Shown here one piece after another: positions 19,497 to 28,661 of a stretch of DNA of 64,000 nucleotides (positions are counted from its first letter, which is position 1; every line of letters begins with the position of its first letter). Source of the DNA: Flavobacterium luteolum (GTDB lineage: Bacteria; Bacteroidota; Bacteroidia; Flavobacteriales; Flavobacteriaceae); NCBI RefSeq assembly GCF_027111275.1, contig NZ_CP114286.1, forward strand, positions 2,852,001-2,916,000, given 5' to 3'. Position numbers and translations under genes: made by a program. The notes below the pieces were generated by a model. It was not told where the DNA came from. It saw only the letters and a list, made by a program, of their open reading frames with translations, and did not search any database.

Positions 19497-19746
19497 AAAT
19501 AAAATCCAAAAATCAAGTTCCAAATTACAAAGTTTCATGTTTGGGATTTGTATTTTTTTAATTGGAATTTCAGCAAATGCTCAATGCGCCATGTGCCGTG
19601 CAGCACTATCAGGAGATTCTAATACTAAAAAAGCTGAAGCAGTAAATGATGGAATTGTTTATTTAATGGTTATTCCGTATTTACTAGTATTAATAATAGG
19701 ATATTTGATTTATCGAATGTATTCTAAAAAGAAAAAAGCAGTGTAA
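19486..19746 (+). CDS. small CxxC membrane protein of the oxidase maturation operon
   Basis: An 86-residue protein with a signal-peptide-like segment ending at ISANAQ, directly followed by the cysteine pair CAMC, a short polar loop, and one C-terminal helix (IVYLMVIPYLLVLIIGYLIY) with a lysine-rich tail. The CxxC would sit in the periplasm near the membrane, suited to metal or thiol chemistry. The reading frame overlaps the DUF420 stop by eleven bases. An alternative ATG at 19537 would remove a repeat-like, lysine- and serine-rich N-terminus and still leave the hydrophobic segment. I recognise it only as a conserved companion of flavobacterial oxidase genes; function unknown. Confidence 0.75.
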   Translation: MYTKNKIQKSSSKLQSFMFGICIFLIGISANAQCAMCRAALSGDSNTKKAEAVNDGIVYLMVIPYLLVLIIGYLIYRMYSKKKKAV

Positions 19747-19767
19747 TAATTACACTGCTTTTTTTTT
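19738..19767. terminator. bidirectional intrinsic terminator
   Basis: GCAGTGTAA (19738-19746) pairs with TTACACTGC (19750-19758) with a three-base loop. Nine T residues follow on the plus strand, and an A-rich stretch precedes it, giving a T-rich tail on the minus strand. It separates the convergent small CxxC gene and DUF4403 gene and includes the former's stop codon. Confidence 0.85.
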
Positions 19768-19768
19768 A

Positions 19769-21175
19769 TTATTTAAGTCCGTTAACCGAGACATTTACCG
19801 TACCGTTTATTTTGATGAATGCTATAATGGCCTGATTGGTTAACTGTATTTTGTCAAACTGAATATCTTCCATTTTCCCATTAACGAATACACCTGGCAT
19901 TGGTGAGTAATTCTTTAGATATCCTGCCATGCTCTTTTTGCCTTCTTCCAAATTTGGCTGAATCGAATAGCGACAGCTTTCTTCCATTTTTCTTAGAATG
20001 AATCCTTGCGCTAGCCAGTTAGCTGTTCGCATCAATTTACTTTTGGTATCTAAAACGTAATCTAGTTTTTCAAAATAAATTTCTTTTGTCTGCACATTGT
20101 ATGACGGAAAACCATTTAAATAAAGTGTTCCATTTATATATCCTAGAACATCTAATGCAATAATCATTTTGCCATCTTTATGCCAGATTGATACATTTTT
20201 CACAGTTACTTTTTTGCTGCCAGAACCAAATTCCTGACCGGCAAAATTCTTGGTCATAATTTTTGAGGCATCTACGTAGCTTGAAATTGCTGCGATATTA
20301 GCAGAAATCTGATTTGGGATTTTAGCAACTGGTTTTAACGCGATTTTGTTTGCATTGTATTTTGAGTCTGGCTGTTTGCCAACAATTGTTTCCATATTGC
20401 ATTTCATACCCATGTCAAGCAAAAATGAATCGTTTTTAAGTTTGGCATTTGTAGAATAAATTTCAATGGGAACAATTCGAAGCCAGCTTTCATAAGTGTC
20501 ACTCATTTGAAAAGGAGTGCAGATTTTTTCGACAGCTTGGAGAACATTTGGTTTAAAGTCCATTGATTTTTCAATTGCTGCATCAATTTCCTTTTCCAGT
20601 TTGCTTTTGAAAATAGAAATAGCAGGATTTATCAAATATGTAATTGGCATGTTTTTGCCAAATATTGACATGGTTGGACTTTCGTTCCAGTTTAGTGATT
20701 TAAATTCTGTTTTTGTGGAAAGCTTCCAATTGGTTAGGGCAGTTTCGCTTGAAAGTGTGATAACTCCGTTTAAGTTAAATTCTCTTACGTCATACAATTC
20801 AACTCCAAGCTTTTTTGTTCCAATTCGATATTTGATCGTCGCTTTAAGCGGTAAAATTGTTCTAATTCTTTTATCAAGATTCGATGGATCATTTTGAATT
20901 TTAATTGGAGCTTGTTTCCAGATTTTCATTTCAATATCGTCATCTTCGATATTATTGTCTTCATAAATTAAACCGTTAAGCAAAGAGTTGGTCTGATTTT
21001 CAATATCGCTTAATTTGATGGTAATAGGAAGGTTTATAAAGGAGGGACTGCTGTCATAAATCAGCGGACTAGCATCGTCCGGTTCGGGTTTTAATGTTTC
21101 TAATTTTTGAGCCGATGAACAGCTTGATAGCACTGCAAGTACTGTAAACATTGAAATAATAGAACTAAGCTTCAT
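19769..21175 (-). CDS. DUF4403 family lipoprotein
   Basis: A 468-residue protein exported as a lipoprotein: the signal peptide runs to a lipobox at LAVLSSC and Cys 19 would be acylated. The mature part has the features of DUF4403, including an early INLPITIKLSDIENQTN segment and a repeated organisation of beta-rich lipid-binding-like modules. The function of this family is unknown. It is transcribed alone on the minus strand, convergent with the oxidase cluster and divergent from the ABC export genes. Confidence 0.85.
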   Translation of the reverse strand: MKLSSIISMFTVLAVLSSCSSAQKLETLKPEPDDASPLIYDSSPSFINLPITIKLSDIENQTNSLLNGLIYEDNNIEDDDIEMKIWKQAPIKIQNDPSNLDKRIRTILPLKATIKYRIGTKKLGVELYDVREFNLNGVITLSSETALTNWKLSTKTEFKSLNWNESPTMSIFGKNMPITYLINPAISIFKSKLEKEIDAAIEKSMDFKPNVLQAVEKICTPFQMSDTYESWLRIVPIEIYSTNAKLKNDSFLLDMGMKCNMETIVGKQPDSKYNANKIALKPVAKIPNQISANIAAISSYVDASKIMTKNFAGQEFGSGSKKVTVKNVSIWHKDGKMIIALDVLGYINGTLYLNGFPSYNVQTKEIYFEKLDYVLDTKSKLMRTANWLAQGFILRKMEESCRYSIQPNLEEGKKSMAGYLKNYSPMPGVFVNGKMEDIQFDKIQLTNQAIIAFIKINGTVNVSVNGLK

Positions 21176-21352
21176 TTAAGATGATTTTTATTACGAAGTA
21201 AAATTACGAAAACAATCATATTTTATTAAAAAAGTGTAACAATAACTAAATTATGCAGTCTTATACAAAATAGGTAACAAAATTATTAACTTTTTATTAT
21301 CATAAATTACTTAATAAAAACGTTATTATTGTCTAAAAAAATTAACAATACC

Positions 21353-22054
21353 ATGATTGAAATTAAAGATTTACATAAATCCTATAAGATGGGAAGTTCA
21401 GAATTACATGTATTAAAAGGTATTAATTTTAATATTGAAGAGGGTGAATTAGTTGCAATCATGGGGTCATCTGGTTCAGGTAAATCTACACTTCTTAACA
21501 TTTTGGGAATTCTGGATGAAGCTGATTCTGGAAGTTATATTTTAGATAAAACACCTATAAAAAAATTAAACGAAACAATTGCCTCAAAATACCGTAATAA
21601 GTTTTTAGGTTTTGTTTTTCAGTCTTTTAACTTAATCAATTACAAAACAGCATTAGACAATGTTGCGATGCCTTTGTATTATCAAGGTGTTAAAAGAAAG
21701 GAACGTTACGATATAGCAATGAAGTATTTGGAAAAAGTTGGTTTAGGTTCTCACGTTCACCACTTGCCAAATGAACTTTCTGGAGGTCAGAAACAACGTG
21801 TGGCTATTGCAAGAGCATTGGCTTCAAATCCGAAGGTTTTGCTTGCCGATGAGCCGACAGGAGCTTTGGATACTAAAACTTCTTATGAAGTGATGGAACT
21901 TATTCAAGGAATTAACGATGAGGGAAAAACGATTTTAATTGTTACACACGAACCTGATATTGCTGCAATGTGCAAAAGAAATGTTGTCCTGAAAGATGGA
22001 TTAATTATCGATGATAAAAAAGTAGAACAAGTTAGAGCTTCGTCTTATGTTTAA
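21353..22054 (+). CDS. ABC transporter ATP-binding protein (MacB/LolD type)
   Basis: Cytoplasmic ATPase that powers the export complex encoded downstream. The 233-residue product has Walker A at 38-46 (GSSGSGKST), the signature LSGGQ at 142-146, Walker B around 162-168 (VLLADEP) and a switch histidine in LIVTHEPD. The spacing and the text around the signature match the MacB/LolD subfamily, which drives mechanotransmission rather than translocation through the membrane. A TTG at 21329 would add eight residues; I prefer the ATG at 21353 because MIEIKDLHKSY is the normal family beginning. It overlaps the first permease gene by eight bases. Confidence 0.93.
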   Translation: MIEIKDLHKSYKMGSSELHVLKGINFNIEEGELVAIMGSSGSGKSTLLNILGILDEADSGSYILDKTPIKKLNETIASKYRNKFLGFVFQSFNLINYKTALDNVAMPLYYQGVKRKERYDIAMKYLEKVGLGSHVHHLPNELSGGQKQRVAIARALASNPKVLLADEPTGALDTKTSYEVMELIQGINDEGKTILIVTHEPDIAAMCKRNVVLKDGLIIDDKKVEQVRASSYV

Positions 22055-23291
22055 TATTGAACGCTGGCAGGAAATATTTGAAGCCATTTCGAAAAACCGC
22101 TTAAGAACATTCTTAACAGGGGTTTCTGTGGCTTCTGGAATTTTTATTTTGGTAATCCTACTTGGTGCAGGTAAAGGTTTACAGAACGGAATTGAAAAAC
22201 AATTCGAACGTGATGCGGCTGGAATTATCGAGGTTTGGTCTGGAACAACTACCAAAGAATACAAAGGGCTAAATCCAGGAAGACAGATTCAGTTTCGCAA
22301 TAGCGATTATAATCAATCGGTACAGAAATTTGAAGATAAATTAGATCTAAGAGCTTCAACAAATAATTACTGGGGGCAGGCTTTTGCTTATGGTAAAGAA
22401 TCGGGAAGTTATCAGTTTAGAGGTGTAGATCCAGATTATGGAGGAATAGAAAATTTGACCATTGTTCAAGGACGTTATATCAATGCAAAGGATTTAGAAA
22501 GTAACGCAAAAGTGGCTGTTATCGGGATGAAGTTGAAAACCGATTTGCTTAAAGATAAAGAAGCAATAGGTGAAGAAATCTTAATCAACAACATTAACTT
22601 CAAAGTGGTCGGAGTTTTTACAGATCCAGGAGGAGAGAGAGAAGAAACACGTGCTTATTTACCTTTAACTACAGTTCAGAAAACATTTGGCGGTGGCGAT
22701 AAAATTAGCAACTTGTTTTTTACCCTTAAAAAGACAAACGATTATGATGAAGCATTGGCTCAGTCTGAAAAATTTACACAAGATTTAAAAGATTTATTAA
22801 AGAGTAAAAATGTAGTGGCGCCTGAGGATGACGGTGGTGTCGGAGTTTATAATTCGGTTAAAGATGCTAAACAATTTTACGATTTAAACTTATATATCAG
22901 ACTCTTTTTCTGGTGGGTTGGTATCTGTACGATTATCGCTGGTGTAGTTGGAGTAAGTAATATCATGCTAATCATTGTAAAAGAACGTACAAAAGAAATC
23001 GGAATTAGAAAAGCGCTGGGAGCATCGCCTTTTTCTATTATAACGATGATTCTTCATGAGTCAATTTTTATTACAACTATTGCAGGTTTTGTTGGATTAT
23101 TGGCCAGTCTTGCACTATTGGAATTTGTAGGACCGATGGTTCAGAGCGAATATTTTAGAAATCCTGAAGTAGATTTTAGTGTTGCTTTAACTACTTTGGT
23201 ATTACTTGTTTTTGCTGGGGCAATGGCAGGATTTTTCCCAGCTTACAGAGCAGCCAAAATTAAACCTATTGTAGCACTTAGAGACGAATAA
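22047..23291 (+). CDS. MacB-like ABC permease, first copy
   Basis: A 414-residue permease of the MacB/FtsX type. One membrane helix near the N-terminus (TGVSVASGIFILVILLGAG) is followed by a large periplasmic domain of about 230 residues and then three helices. Between the helices is the coupling segment IIVKERTKEIGIRKALGASP that contacts the ATPase. Such permeases work as dimers with an adaptor and TolC. Here a second, related permease gene follows after two bases, so the working unit is probably a heterodimer. Confidence 0.92.
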   Translation: MFNIERWQEIFEAISKNRLRTFLTGVSVASGIFILVILLGAGKGLQNGIEKQFERDAAGIIEVWSGTTTKEYKGLNPGRQIQFRNSDYNQSVQKFEDKLDLRASTNNYWGQAFAYGKESGSYQFRGVDPDYGGIENLTIVQGRYINAKDLESNAKVAVIGMKLKTDLLKDKEAIGEEILINNINFKVVGVFTDPGGEREETRAYLPLTTVQKTFGGGDKISNLFFTLKKTNDYDEALAQSEKFTQDLKDLLKSKNVVAPEDDGGVGVYNSVKDAKQFYDLNLYIRLFFWWVGICTIIAGVVGVSNIMLIIVKERTKEIGIRKALGASPFSIITMILHESIFITTIAGFVGLLASLALLEFVGPMVQSEYFRNPEVDFSVALTTLVLLVFAGAMAGFFPAYRAAKIKPIVALRDE

Positions 23292-23293
23292 TT

Positions 23294-24559
23294 ATGTTTA
23301 AAAAAGATAATTGGGACGAGATTTTACAGGCCTTAACCGCCAATCCTTTCAGGACTATCCTGACAGCTTTTGGTGTTTTTTGGGGAATTTTTATCTTGGT
23401 AATTTTACTTGCTGCAGGTAATGGTTTGGAAAATGGTATCAAAAAAGGTTTTGATGGCATCGCGACCAATACCATGTTTATGTGGAGTCAAACCACCTCT
23501 AAGGCTTATAAAGGTTTGCCAAAAACAAGACGTTATGATTTTAGAAATAGCGATGTAACTGCTTTAAAAGCGGCGTTGCCAGATTTATTATATGTTTCAC
23601 CAAGAAATCAGTTAGGTGATTTTAACGGAACAAATAATGTTGTAAGAGGTACAAAAACTTCTGCATTTACAATTTACGGAGATTATCCAGAGCTTATTAA
23701 ACAACAGCCAATGGATATCATTAAAGGAAGATTTGTAAACCAGCAAGATATTGAACAAAGAAGAAAAGTCTGTGTAATTGGTAAAGGTGTTATCAGCGAA
23801 CTTTATGGTAAAGAAGAAGAGGCCGTTGGAACCTATATCAAAATTAACAGTATCAATTTTATGGTTGTTGGGGTTTATAAATCAAAACAACAGGGAGGAA
23901 ATGCAGAACAAGAACAGAAGAATATTTTCATTCCTTTTACAACTTTTCAGCAGGCCTTTAATTATGGGGATAAAGTGGGATGGATGGCACTTACAGCAAA
24001 AGACGAAACTTCTATAACCGATTTAAAGCCTAAAATTTTAGAAATTATAAAAGCATTGCATTCTATAAATCCGACAGATGAGAGGGCGGTTGGAAATTTT
24101 GATTTGTACGAGCAATTTAATAAAGTGCAAAGCTTATTTAATATTTTAAAAGTAATTGCGTATTTCGTAGGAACATTAGTTTTGATTTCGGGTGTAATCG
24201 GAATTTCGAATATTATGCTGATTGTGGTTAAAGAACGTACAAAAGAAATCGGAATTAGAAGAGCTTTAGGAGCGACTCCTGGAGCAATTAGAGGGCAGAT
24301 ATTATCTGAGTCAATATTTTTAACCATTATTTCAGGTATGCTTGGAATTGCTGTTGCAACAGGAGTTATAGCACTTTTAAATATGGTGTTAGATTCGATG
24401 CCTCCTGATCAAAATACTATGTTTGCCAATCCAACTGTAGATTTAGGAGTTGTATTTGTAGCATTAATTATATTAGTAGGATCTGGTTTGCTCGCTGGAT
24501 TTATCCCAGCACAGACCGCAATCAATGTGAAACCTGTAGATGCATTAAGAACAGAATAA
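23294..24559 (+). CDS. MacB-like ABC permease, second copy
   Basis: A 421-residue paralogue of the preceding permease with the same order: N-terminal helix, periplasmic domain, three C-terminal helices. The coupling segment is nearly identical (VVKERTKEIGIRRALGATP). It differs mainly in the periplasmic domain, which is where substrate and adaptor contacts occur in MacB. It begins two bases after the first permease and is followed 37 bases later by the adaptor gene. Confidence 0.92.
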   Translation: MFKKDNWDEILQALTANPFRTILTAFGVFWGIFILVILLAAGNGLENGIKKGFDGIATNTMFMWSQTTSKAYKGLPKTRRYDFRNSDVTALKAALPDLLYVSPRNQLGDFNGTNNVVRGTKTSAFTIYGDYPELIKQQPMDIIKGRFVNQQDIEQRRKVCVIGKGVISELYGKEEEAVGTYIKINSINFMVVGVYKSKQQGGNAEQEQKNIFIPFTTFQQAFNYGDKVGWMALTAKDETSITDLKPKILEIIKALHSINPTDERAVGNFDLYEQFNKVQSLFNILKVIAYFVGTLVLISGVIGISNIMLIVVKERTKEIGIRRALGATPGAIRGQILSESIFLTIISGMLGIAVATGVIALLNMVLDSMPPDQNTMFANPTVDLGVVFVALIILVGSGLLAGFIPAQTAINVKPVDALRTE

Positions 24560-24596
24560 ATTATCAATCAAAATAAATCGATTAAACCAAAAACAA

Positions 24597-25718
24597 ATGA
24601 AAAAAGGAGTAACGGTAACCATTTTAATATTTATTGCAATTGTTTTTTTTGGCGCACTTTATTATTTGTATGCTAAAAACCAAGAGTCGCCGATTGTATT
24701 TAAAACGGAAAAAGCAGAAATAAAAACCATCGTAAAAAATACTATTGCGACAGGTAATATTCAGCCTGATGAAGAGGTTCTAATCAAACCAAATATTTCA
24801 GGTATCATTGAAGAAGTGTACATCAAAGCTGGTGAAAAAATCAAAGCTGGTGATATGATTGCTAAGATTAGAGTTGTAGCGAATGTTTCGAACGTGAGCA
24901 ATTCTCAGAATCAAGTGCAGACGGCTAAAATAGCATTAGATAATCAGGAAAAAATTTACAAAAGACAGAAAACATTATTCGAAAAAGATGTTATTTCTGC
25001 AAATGATTATGATGCAGCTTTACTTGCTTATAATCAAGCAAAACAAAACTATTTAGCGGCAAAACAAGGTTTGGATATCGTTAAAACAGGGACAACTTCT
25101 TCTTTAGGTAGCTATGCCAATACCTTAATTCGCTCTACGGTGAACGGAATGGTATTAGATGTTCCAGTAAAAGTAGGTAACCAAGTTATCGAAAGTAATA
25201 ACTTCAACGAAGGAACTACAATTGCAAGTGTTGCCGATGTTGGAAGAATGATCTTTATTGGAAAAATCGATGAATCTGAGGTTGGAAAGATCAAAGAAAA
25301 AATGCCAATTGAGATTACAATTGGTGCTATCGAAAATAAAAAGTTTGACGCGGTTTTAAATTATATTGCTCCAAAAGGAGTTACAGAAAATGGGGCAATC
25401 CAATTTGAGATTAAAGCACAAATGGTTAACAGAGACGATACTTTTATTAGAGCTGGTTTAAGTGCAAACGCTTCTATTATTTTAGAAAAAGCAGAGAAAG
25501 TTCTAGCAATAAAAGAATCTTTGGTTCAATTTGACAAAAAAACACAAAAGCCTTATGTAGAAGTTGAAACTGCTCCACAAAAATTTCAAAGAAGAGATTT
25601 GGTTCTTGGAGTTAGTGACGGAATCTATGTTCAAGTTAAAAGTGGTGTAAATGATACAGACAAAATTAAAATCTGGAACCAGGGCTTGATTAACGAAGGA
25701 GACAAAGAAAAAAAATAA
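24597..25718 (+). CDS. periplasmic adaptor (membrane fusion) protein, first copy
   Basis: A 373-residue adaptor with an N-terminal membrane anchor and the HlyD/MacA layout: lipoyl half-motif near residue 50-85 (NIQPDEEVLIKPNISGII), a helical hairpin at about 95-150 (KIALDNQEKIYKRQKTLFEKD), the second lipoyl half, and a beta-barrel plus membrane-proximal region. It should bridge the ABC permeases to TolC across the periplasm. It lies between the permeases and the tolC-like gene; an 84-base gap with a promoter-like element then precedes tolC. Confidence 0.9.
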   Translation: MKKGVTVTILIFIAIVFFGALYYLYAKNQESPIVFKTEKAEIKTIVKNTIATGNIQPDEEVLIKPNISGIIEEVYIKAGEKIKAGDMIAKIRVVANVSNVSNSQNQVQTAKIALDNQEKIYKRQKTLFEKDVISANDYDAALLAYNQAKQNYLAAKQGLDIVKTGTTSSLGSYANTLIRSTVNGMVLDVPVKVGNQVIESNNFNEGTTIASVADVGRMIFIGKIDESEVGKIKEKMPIEITIGAIENKKFDAVLNYIAPKGVTENGAIQFEIKAQMVNRDDTFIRAGLSANASIILEKAEKVLAIKESLVQFDKKTQKPYVEVETAPQKFQRRDLVLGVSDGIYVQVKSGVNDTDKIKIWNQGLINEGDKEKK

Positions 25719-25759
25719 GCTAATTTGAAAGGTTAGGGATCTTTTGGTTTTAAAAATGT

Positions 25760-25767
25760 TAAATTTG
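25760..25767 (+). promoter_or_regulatory. possible promoter before tolC-like gene
   Basis: TAAATTTG fits TAnnTTTG and lies 36 bases before the ATG at 25803, in the only sizeable gap inside the export cluster. It would allow separate expression of TolC and the second adaptor. Confidence 0.5.
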
Positions 25768-25802
25768 CGTAGTTCGGTTTACTGCGCCTTCATTAAAAGT
25801 AT

Positions 25803-27254
25803 ATGAAAATAAATAAATATAATAGTCTTATTTTTGCAGTGTTATTCGGATTCGGATTAACTGGACAGGCACAAACTAAGAAATGGACTTTAGAAGAGTG
25901 TGTGAGATACGCACTCGAAAACAATATCACGATTAAGCAATCGGAACTGGATTTAAAAAATGCTGATATTGATAAAAAAGCTGCATTAGGAAATTATCTT
26001 CCATCTGTAAACGGAAATGCTTCTCATTCTTGGAATATCGGTTTGAACCAAGATGTAACAACGGGTATTTTACGTAATCAAACTACACAATATTCTTCTG
26101 TTGGTTTGAGTGCTGGTGTAGATATTTACAAAGGTCTGCAGAATCAAAATACGATGAGAAAAGCGAAGTTAACAATCATTTCTTCGCAATATCAGTTGTT
26201 AAAAATGCAAGAAGATATTTCTCTGAATGTGGCAAGCGCATTTTTGCAGATTTTATCTAACAAAGAAGATTTGAAAGTTAAAAAAGAACAGTTAACAATC
26301 GACGAGAAGAGATATGCGCGTTCTGAAGAAATGGTAAATGCAGGGACTATTCCTCGTGGGGATTTGTTCGATTTGAAAGCAACTGTAGCAACAGACAAAC
26401 AAAATATCGCCGTTTCTGAAAATAATTTATTGATCTCGAAATTGAGTTTGGCGCAGCTTTTACAATTAAAAGAATTTGCAGATTTTGATGTTGTTGATGA
26501 TACCAATGCAATGGACGAAAACAATATTCTAGCTCAGAGTCCAATTGAAATCTACAATAAAGCTAAAGAAACTAGAACAGAGTTAAAATTAGCACAGACC
26601 AATCTTGAAATTGCTGAGAAAAATGTTGCTATCGCAAAAGGAGCCTTTCAGCCAACTTTAAGTGCTTTCTATAACTTTAATACTAGAGCAAGTTACAGTG
26701 ATGTTATAAGAGGTACTACACCAAATCTAGCAAACCCAACTTCACAGATTGGATATGTTCAGGGAACCAATCAGCCAGTTCTTCAGGATAATTATACGCC
26801 AGTTTTGGGTAAAGCAGATCCAATATTAGACCAGTTTAGTGATAACAAAGGACAATCTTTTGGATTTCAGCTTTCCGTTCCTATCTTTAATGGATTCTCA
26901 GTTAGAAATAATGTAGAGCGTAATAAAGTAAGTTTAGAAAAATCTAAAATAGATTTAGAGCAAAAAAGTTTAGATTTGCAGCGTAACGTTTATACTGCGT
27001 TTACTGATGCAAGAGGAGCTCTGAATACATACGAATCTTCTACTGTAACTTTAGAAGCAAGACAGCAGGCTTACAATTATGCAAAAGAAAAATATGATGT
27101 TGGTTTAATGAATTCATTTGATTTCACACAAGCTCAAACATTATTGACCAATGCGCAGTCTGATGTTATCAGAACAAAATACGATTACATGTTCAAAATT
27201 AAAATATTAGAGTTTTATTTCGGAATTCCAATTGTTCCAATTATTACAAAATAA
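25803..27254 (+). CDS. TolC family outer-membrane efflux protein
   Basis: A 483-residue outer-membrane channel protein with a signal peptide ending TGQAQ. It begins the mature region with the family's WTLEECVRYALENN and contains two repeats of long periplasmic helices with IKQSELDLKNADID and a matching region near residue 265. The barrel strands lie between helices. It provides the exit duct for the ABC exporter encoded around it. The second adaptor gene follows after six bases. Confidence 0.93.
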   Translation: MKINKYNSLIFAVLFGFGLTGQAQTKKWTLEECVRYALENNITIKQSELDLKNADIDKKAALGNYLPSVNGNASHSWNIGLNQDVTTGILRNQTTQYSSVGLSAGVDIYKGLQNQNTMRKAKLTIISSQYQLLKMQEDISLNVASAFLQILSNKEDLKVKKEQLTIDEKRYARSEEMVNAGTIPRGDLFDLKATVATDKQNIAVSENNLLISKLSLAQLLQLKEFADFDVVDDTNAMDENNILAQSPIEIYNKAKETRTELKLAQTNLEIAEKNVAIAKGAFQPTLSAFYNFNTRASYSDVIRGTTPNLANPTSQIGYVQGTNQPVLQDNYTPVLGKADPILDQFSDNKGQSFGFQLSVPIFNGFSVRNNVERNKVSLEKSKIDLEQKSLDLQRNVYTAFTDARGALNTYESSTVTLEARQQAYNYAKEKYDVGLMNSFDFTQAQTLLTNAQSDVIRTKYDYMFKIKILEFYFGIPIVPIITK

Positions 27255-27260
27255 TTTATT

Positions 27261-28553
27261 ATGTCAAAAAAAACAGTTTATTTCTTATTAGGCGGTGCAA
27301 TAGTTTTAATTGCGGCTTTGGTTGGTCTTTCTAAGGCTGGAGTAATAGGAAATAAGGACGAAGGAAAAGAAGTAGAAACTGCAAAAGTGATGGCTTCAAC
27401 GATTGTTGAAACAGTGTCTGCAACAGGTAAAATTCAGCCCGAAATTGAGGTTAAAATTGCGTCGATGGTTTCGGGCGAGATAATTTCATTAAATGTAAAA
27501 GAAGGGCAGGTAGTAAAAAAAGGTGATTTATTAGTAAAGATAAATCCCGATTTATATACCTCTGGATTAGATAGATCTGTTGCAAATCTAGCTGGAACAA
27601 AAGCAAGTCTTACTCAATCTGACGCTAGTTTTAAAGAAGCAAAAGCAAATTATGAGCGTAATAAAATATTATATGATAAGGGTGTAATCTCAAAATCAGA
27701 TTGGGATAAAGTTATATCTACTTTTGAAGTTGCCAAAGCAACAAAACAAAGTGCGTATTATAATGTTCAAAGTGCTTCGGCGTCAGTTACCGAAGCTCGA
27801 GACAACTTAGGCCGTACAACGATTTATTCTCCAGCAGATGGAACTATTTCTGTATTAAATGTAGAATTGGGAGAAAGAGTTTTAGGAACGCAACAAATGG
27901 CTGGAACTGAGCTTTTGCGTGTAGCCAATTTAAACAATATGGAAGTTGAAGTTGATGTAAACGAAAATGACATTGTAAAAATTAAAATTGGTGACGAAGC
28001 AAATGTTGAAGTTGACGCCTATCTAAAAAAGAAATTTAAGGGAGTAGTAACGAGTATTTCAAACTCAGCAAGTACAACTTTGACTTCAGATCAGGTAACG
28101 AATTTTAAAGTTAAAGTTCGTATTCTGAAAGATTCTTATCAAGATTTGTTAGAAGGAAAGCCAAGTACATATTCTCCTTTTAGACCTGGAATGACGGCTA
28201 CGGTTGATATAATTACAACAACAAAAACAAATGTTTTGGCTGTGCCAATTAGTTCTGTTGTAGTAAAGTCGGATACTACTGCCGTAAAAGATTTTAAGGT
28301 TGAAGATCCAAATGAAGATAAAAAAGCAGCTCCTAAAAGTGATAAAAAATTCGAATGTGTTTTTGTGAAAGTTGGAGATAAAGCTAAGATTAGAGTCATT
28401 AAAACTGGAATTCAGGACGATACTAATATTGAAGTGATGTCTGGTATAAAATCGGGTGATGTTGTTATTACAGGTCCATATACAACAGTTTCTAAAGATC
28501 TTAATTCTGGAGACAAGGTAAAACTTAAGAAAGCCGAAACTCCAAAGAAATAA
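27261..28553 (+). CDS. periplasmic adaptor (membrane fusion) protein, second copy
   Basis: A 430-residue adaptor with an N-terminal anchor (VYFLLGGAIVLIAALVGL), a lipoyl half-motif TGKIQPEIEVKIASMVSGEI, a helical hairpin around 100-150, and the matching TTIYSPADGTISVLNVELG. It has a lysine-rich insert near residue 350 not seen in the first adaptor. The two adaptors share only general family features, so they are not recent duplicates. It is last in the cluster and may replace or complement the first adaptor on the same exporter. Confidence 0.9.
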   Translation: MSKKTVYFLLGGAIVLIAALVGLSKAGVIGNKDEGKEVETAKVMASTIVETVSATGKIQPEIEVKIASMVSGEIISLNVKEGQVVKKGDLLVKINPDLYTSGLDRSVANLAGTKASLTQSDASFKEAKANYERNKILYDKGVISKSDWDKVISTFEVAKATKQSAYYNVQSASASVTEARDNLGRTTIYSPADGTISVLNVELGERVLGTQQMAGTELLRVANLNNMEVEVDVNENDIVKIKIGDEANVEVDAYLKKKFKGVVTSISNSASTTLTSDQVTNFKVKVRILKDSYQDLLEGKPSTYSPFRPGMTATVDIITTTKTNVLAVPISSVVVKSDTTAVKDFKVEDPNEDKKAAPKSDKKFECVFVKVGDKAKIRVIKTGIQDDTNIEVMSGIKSGDVVITGPYTTVSKDLNSGDKVKLKKAETPKK

Positions 28554-28566
28554 ATATTTAAGCATA

Positions 28567-28631
28567 TTGTCATCCTGAGCGAAGTCGAAGGCTTTAAAGT
28601 AAGAAAGACTTCAATTTCGTTCAGGCTGATA
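28567..28631. repeat. palindromic intergenic repeat, imperfect copy (CCTGAGCGAAGTCGAAGG family)
   Basis: The left arm CCTGAGCGAAGTCGAAG (28574-28590) pairs with CTTCAATTTCGTTCAGG (28609-28625) with three mismatches. The 18-base core CCTGAGCGAAGTCGAAGG is identical to the copy at 61179-61196. It occupies the 108-base gap between the second adaptor and tsaB. Confidence 0.8.
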
Positions 28632-28661
28632 TAAAATAACTAATTTTTAAAATATAATACT

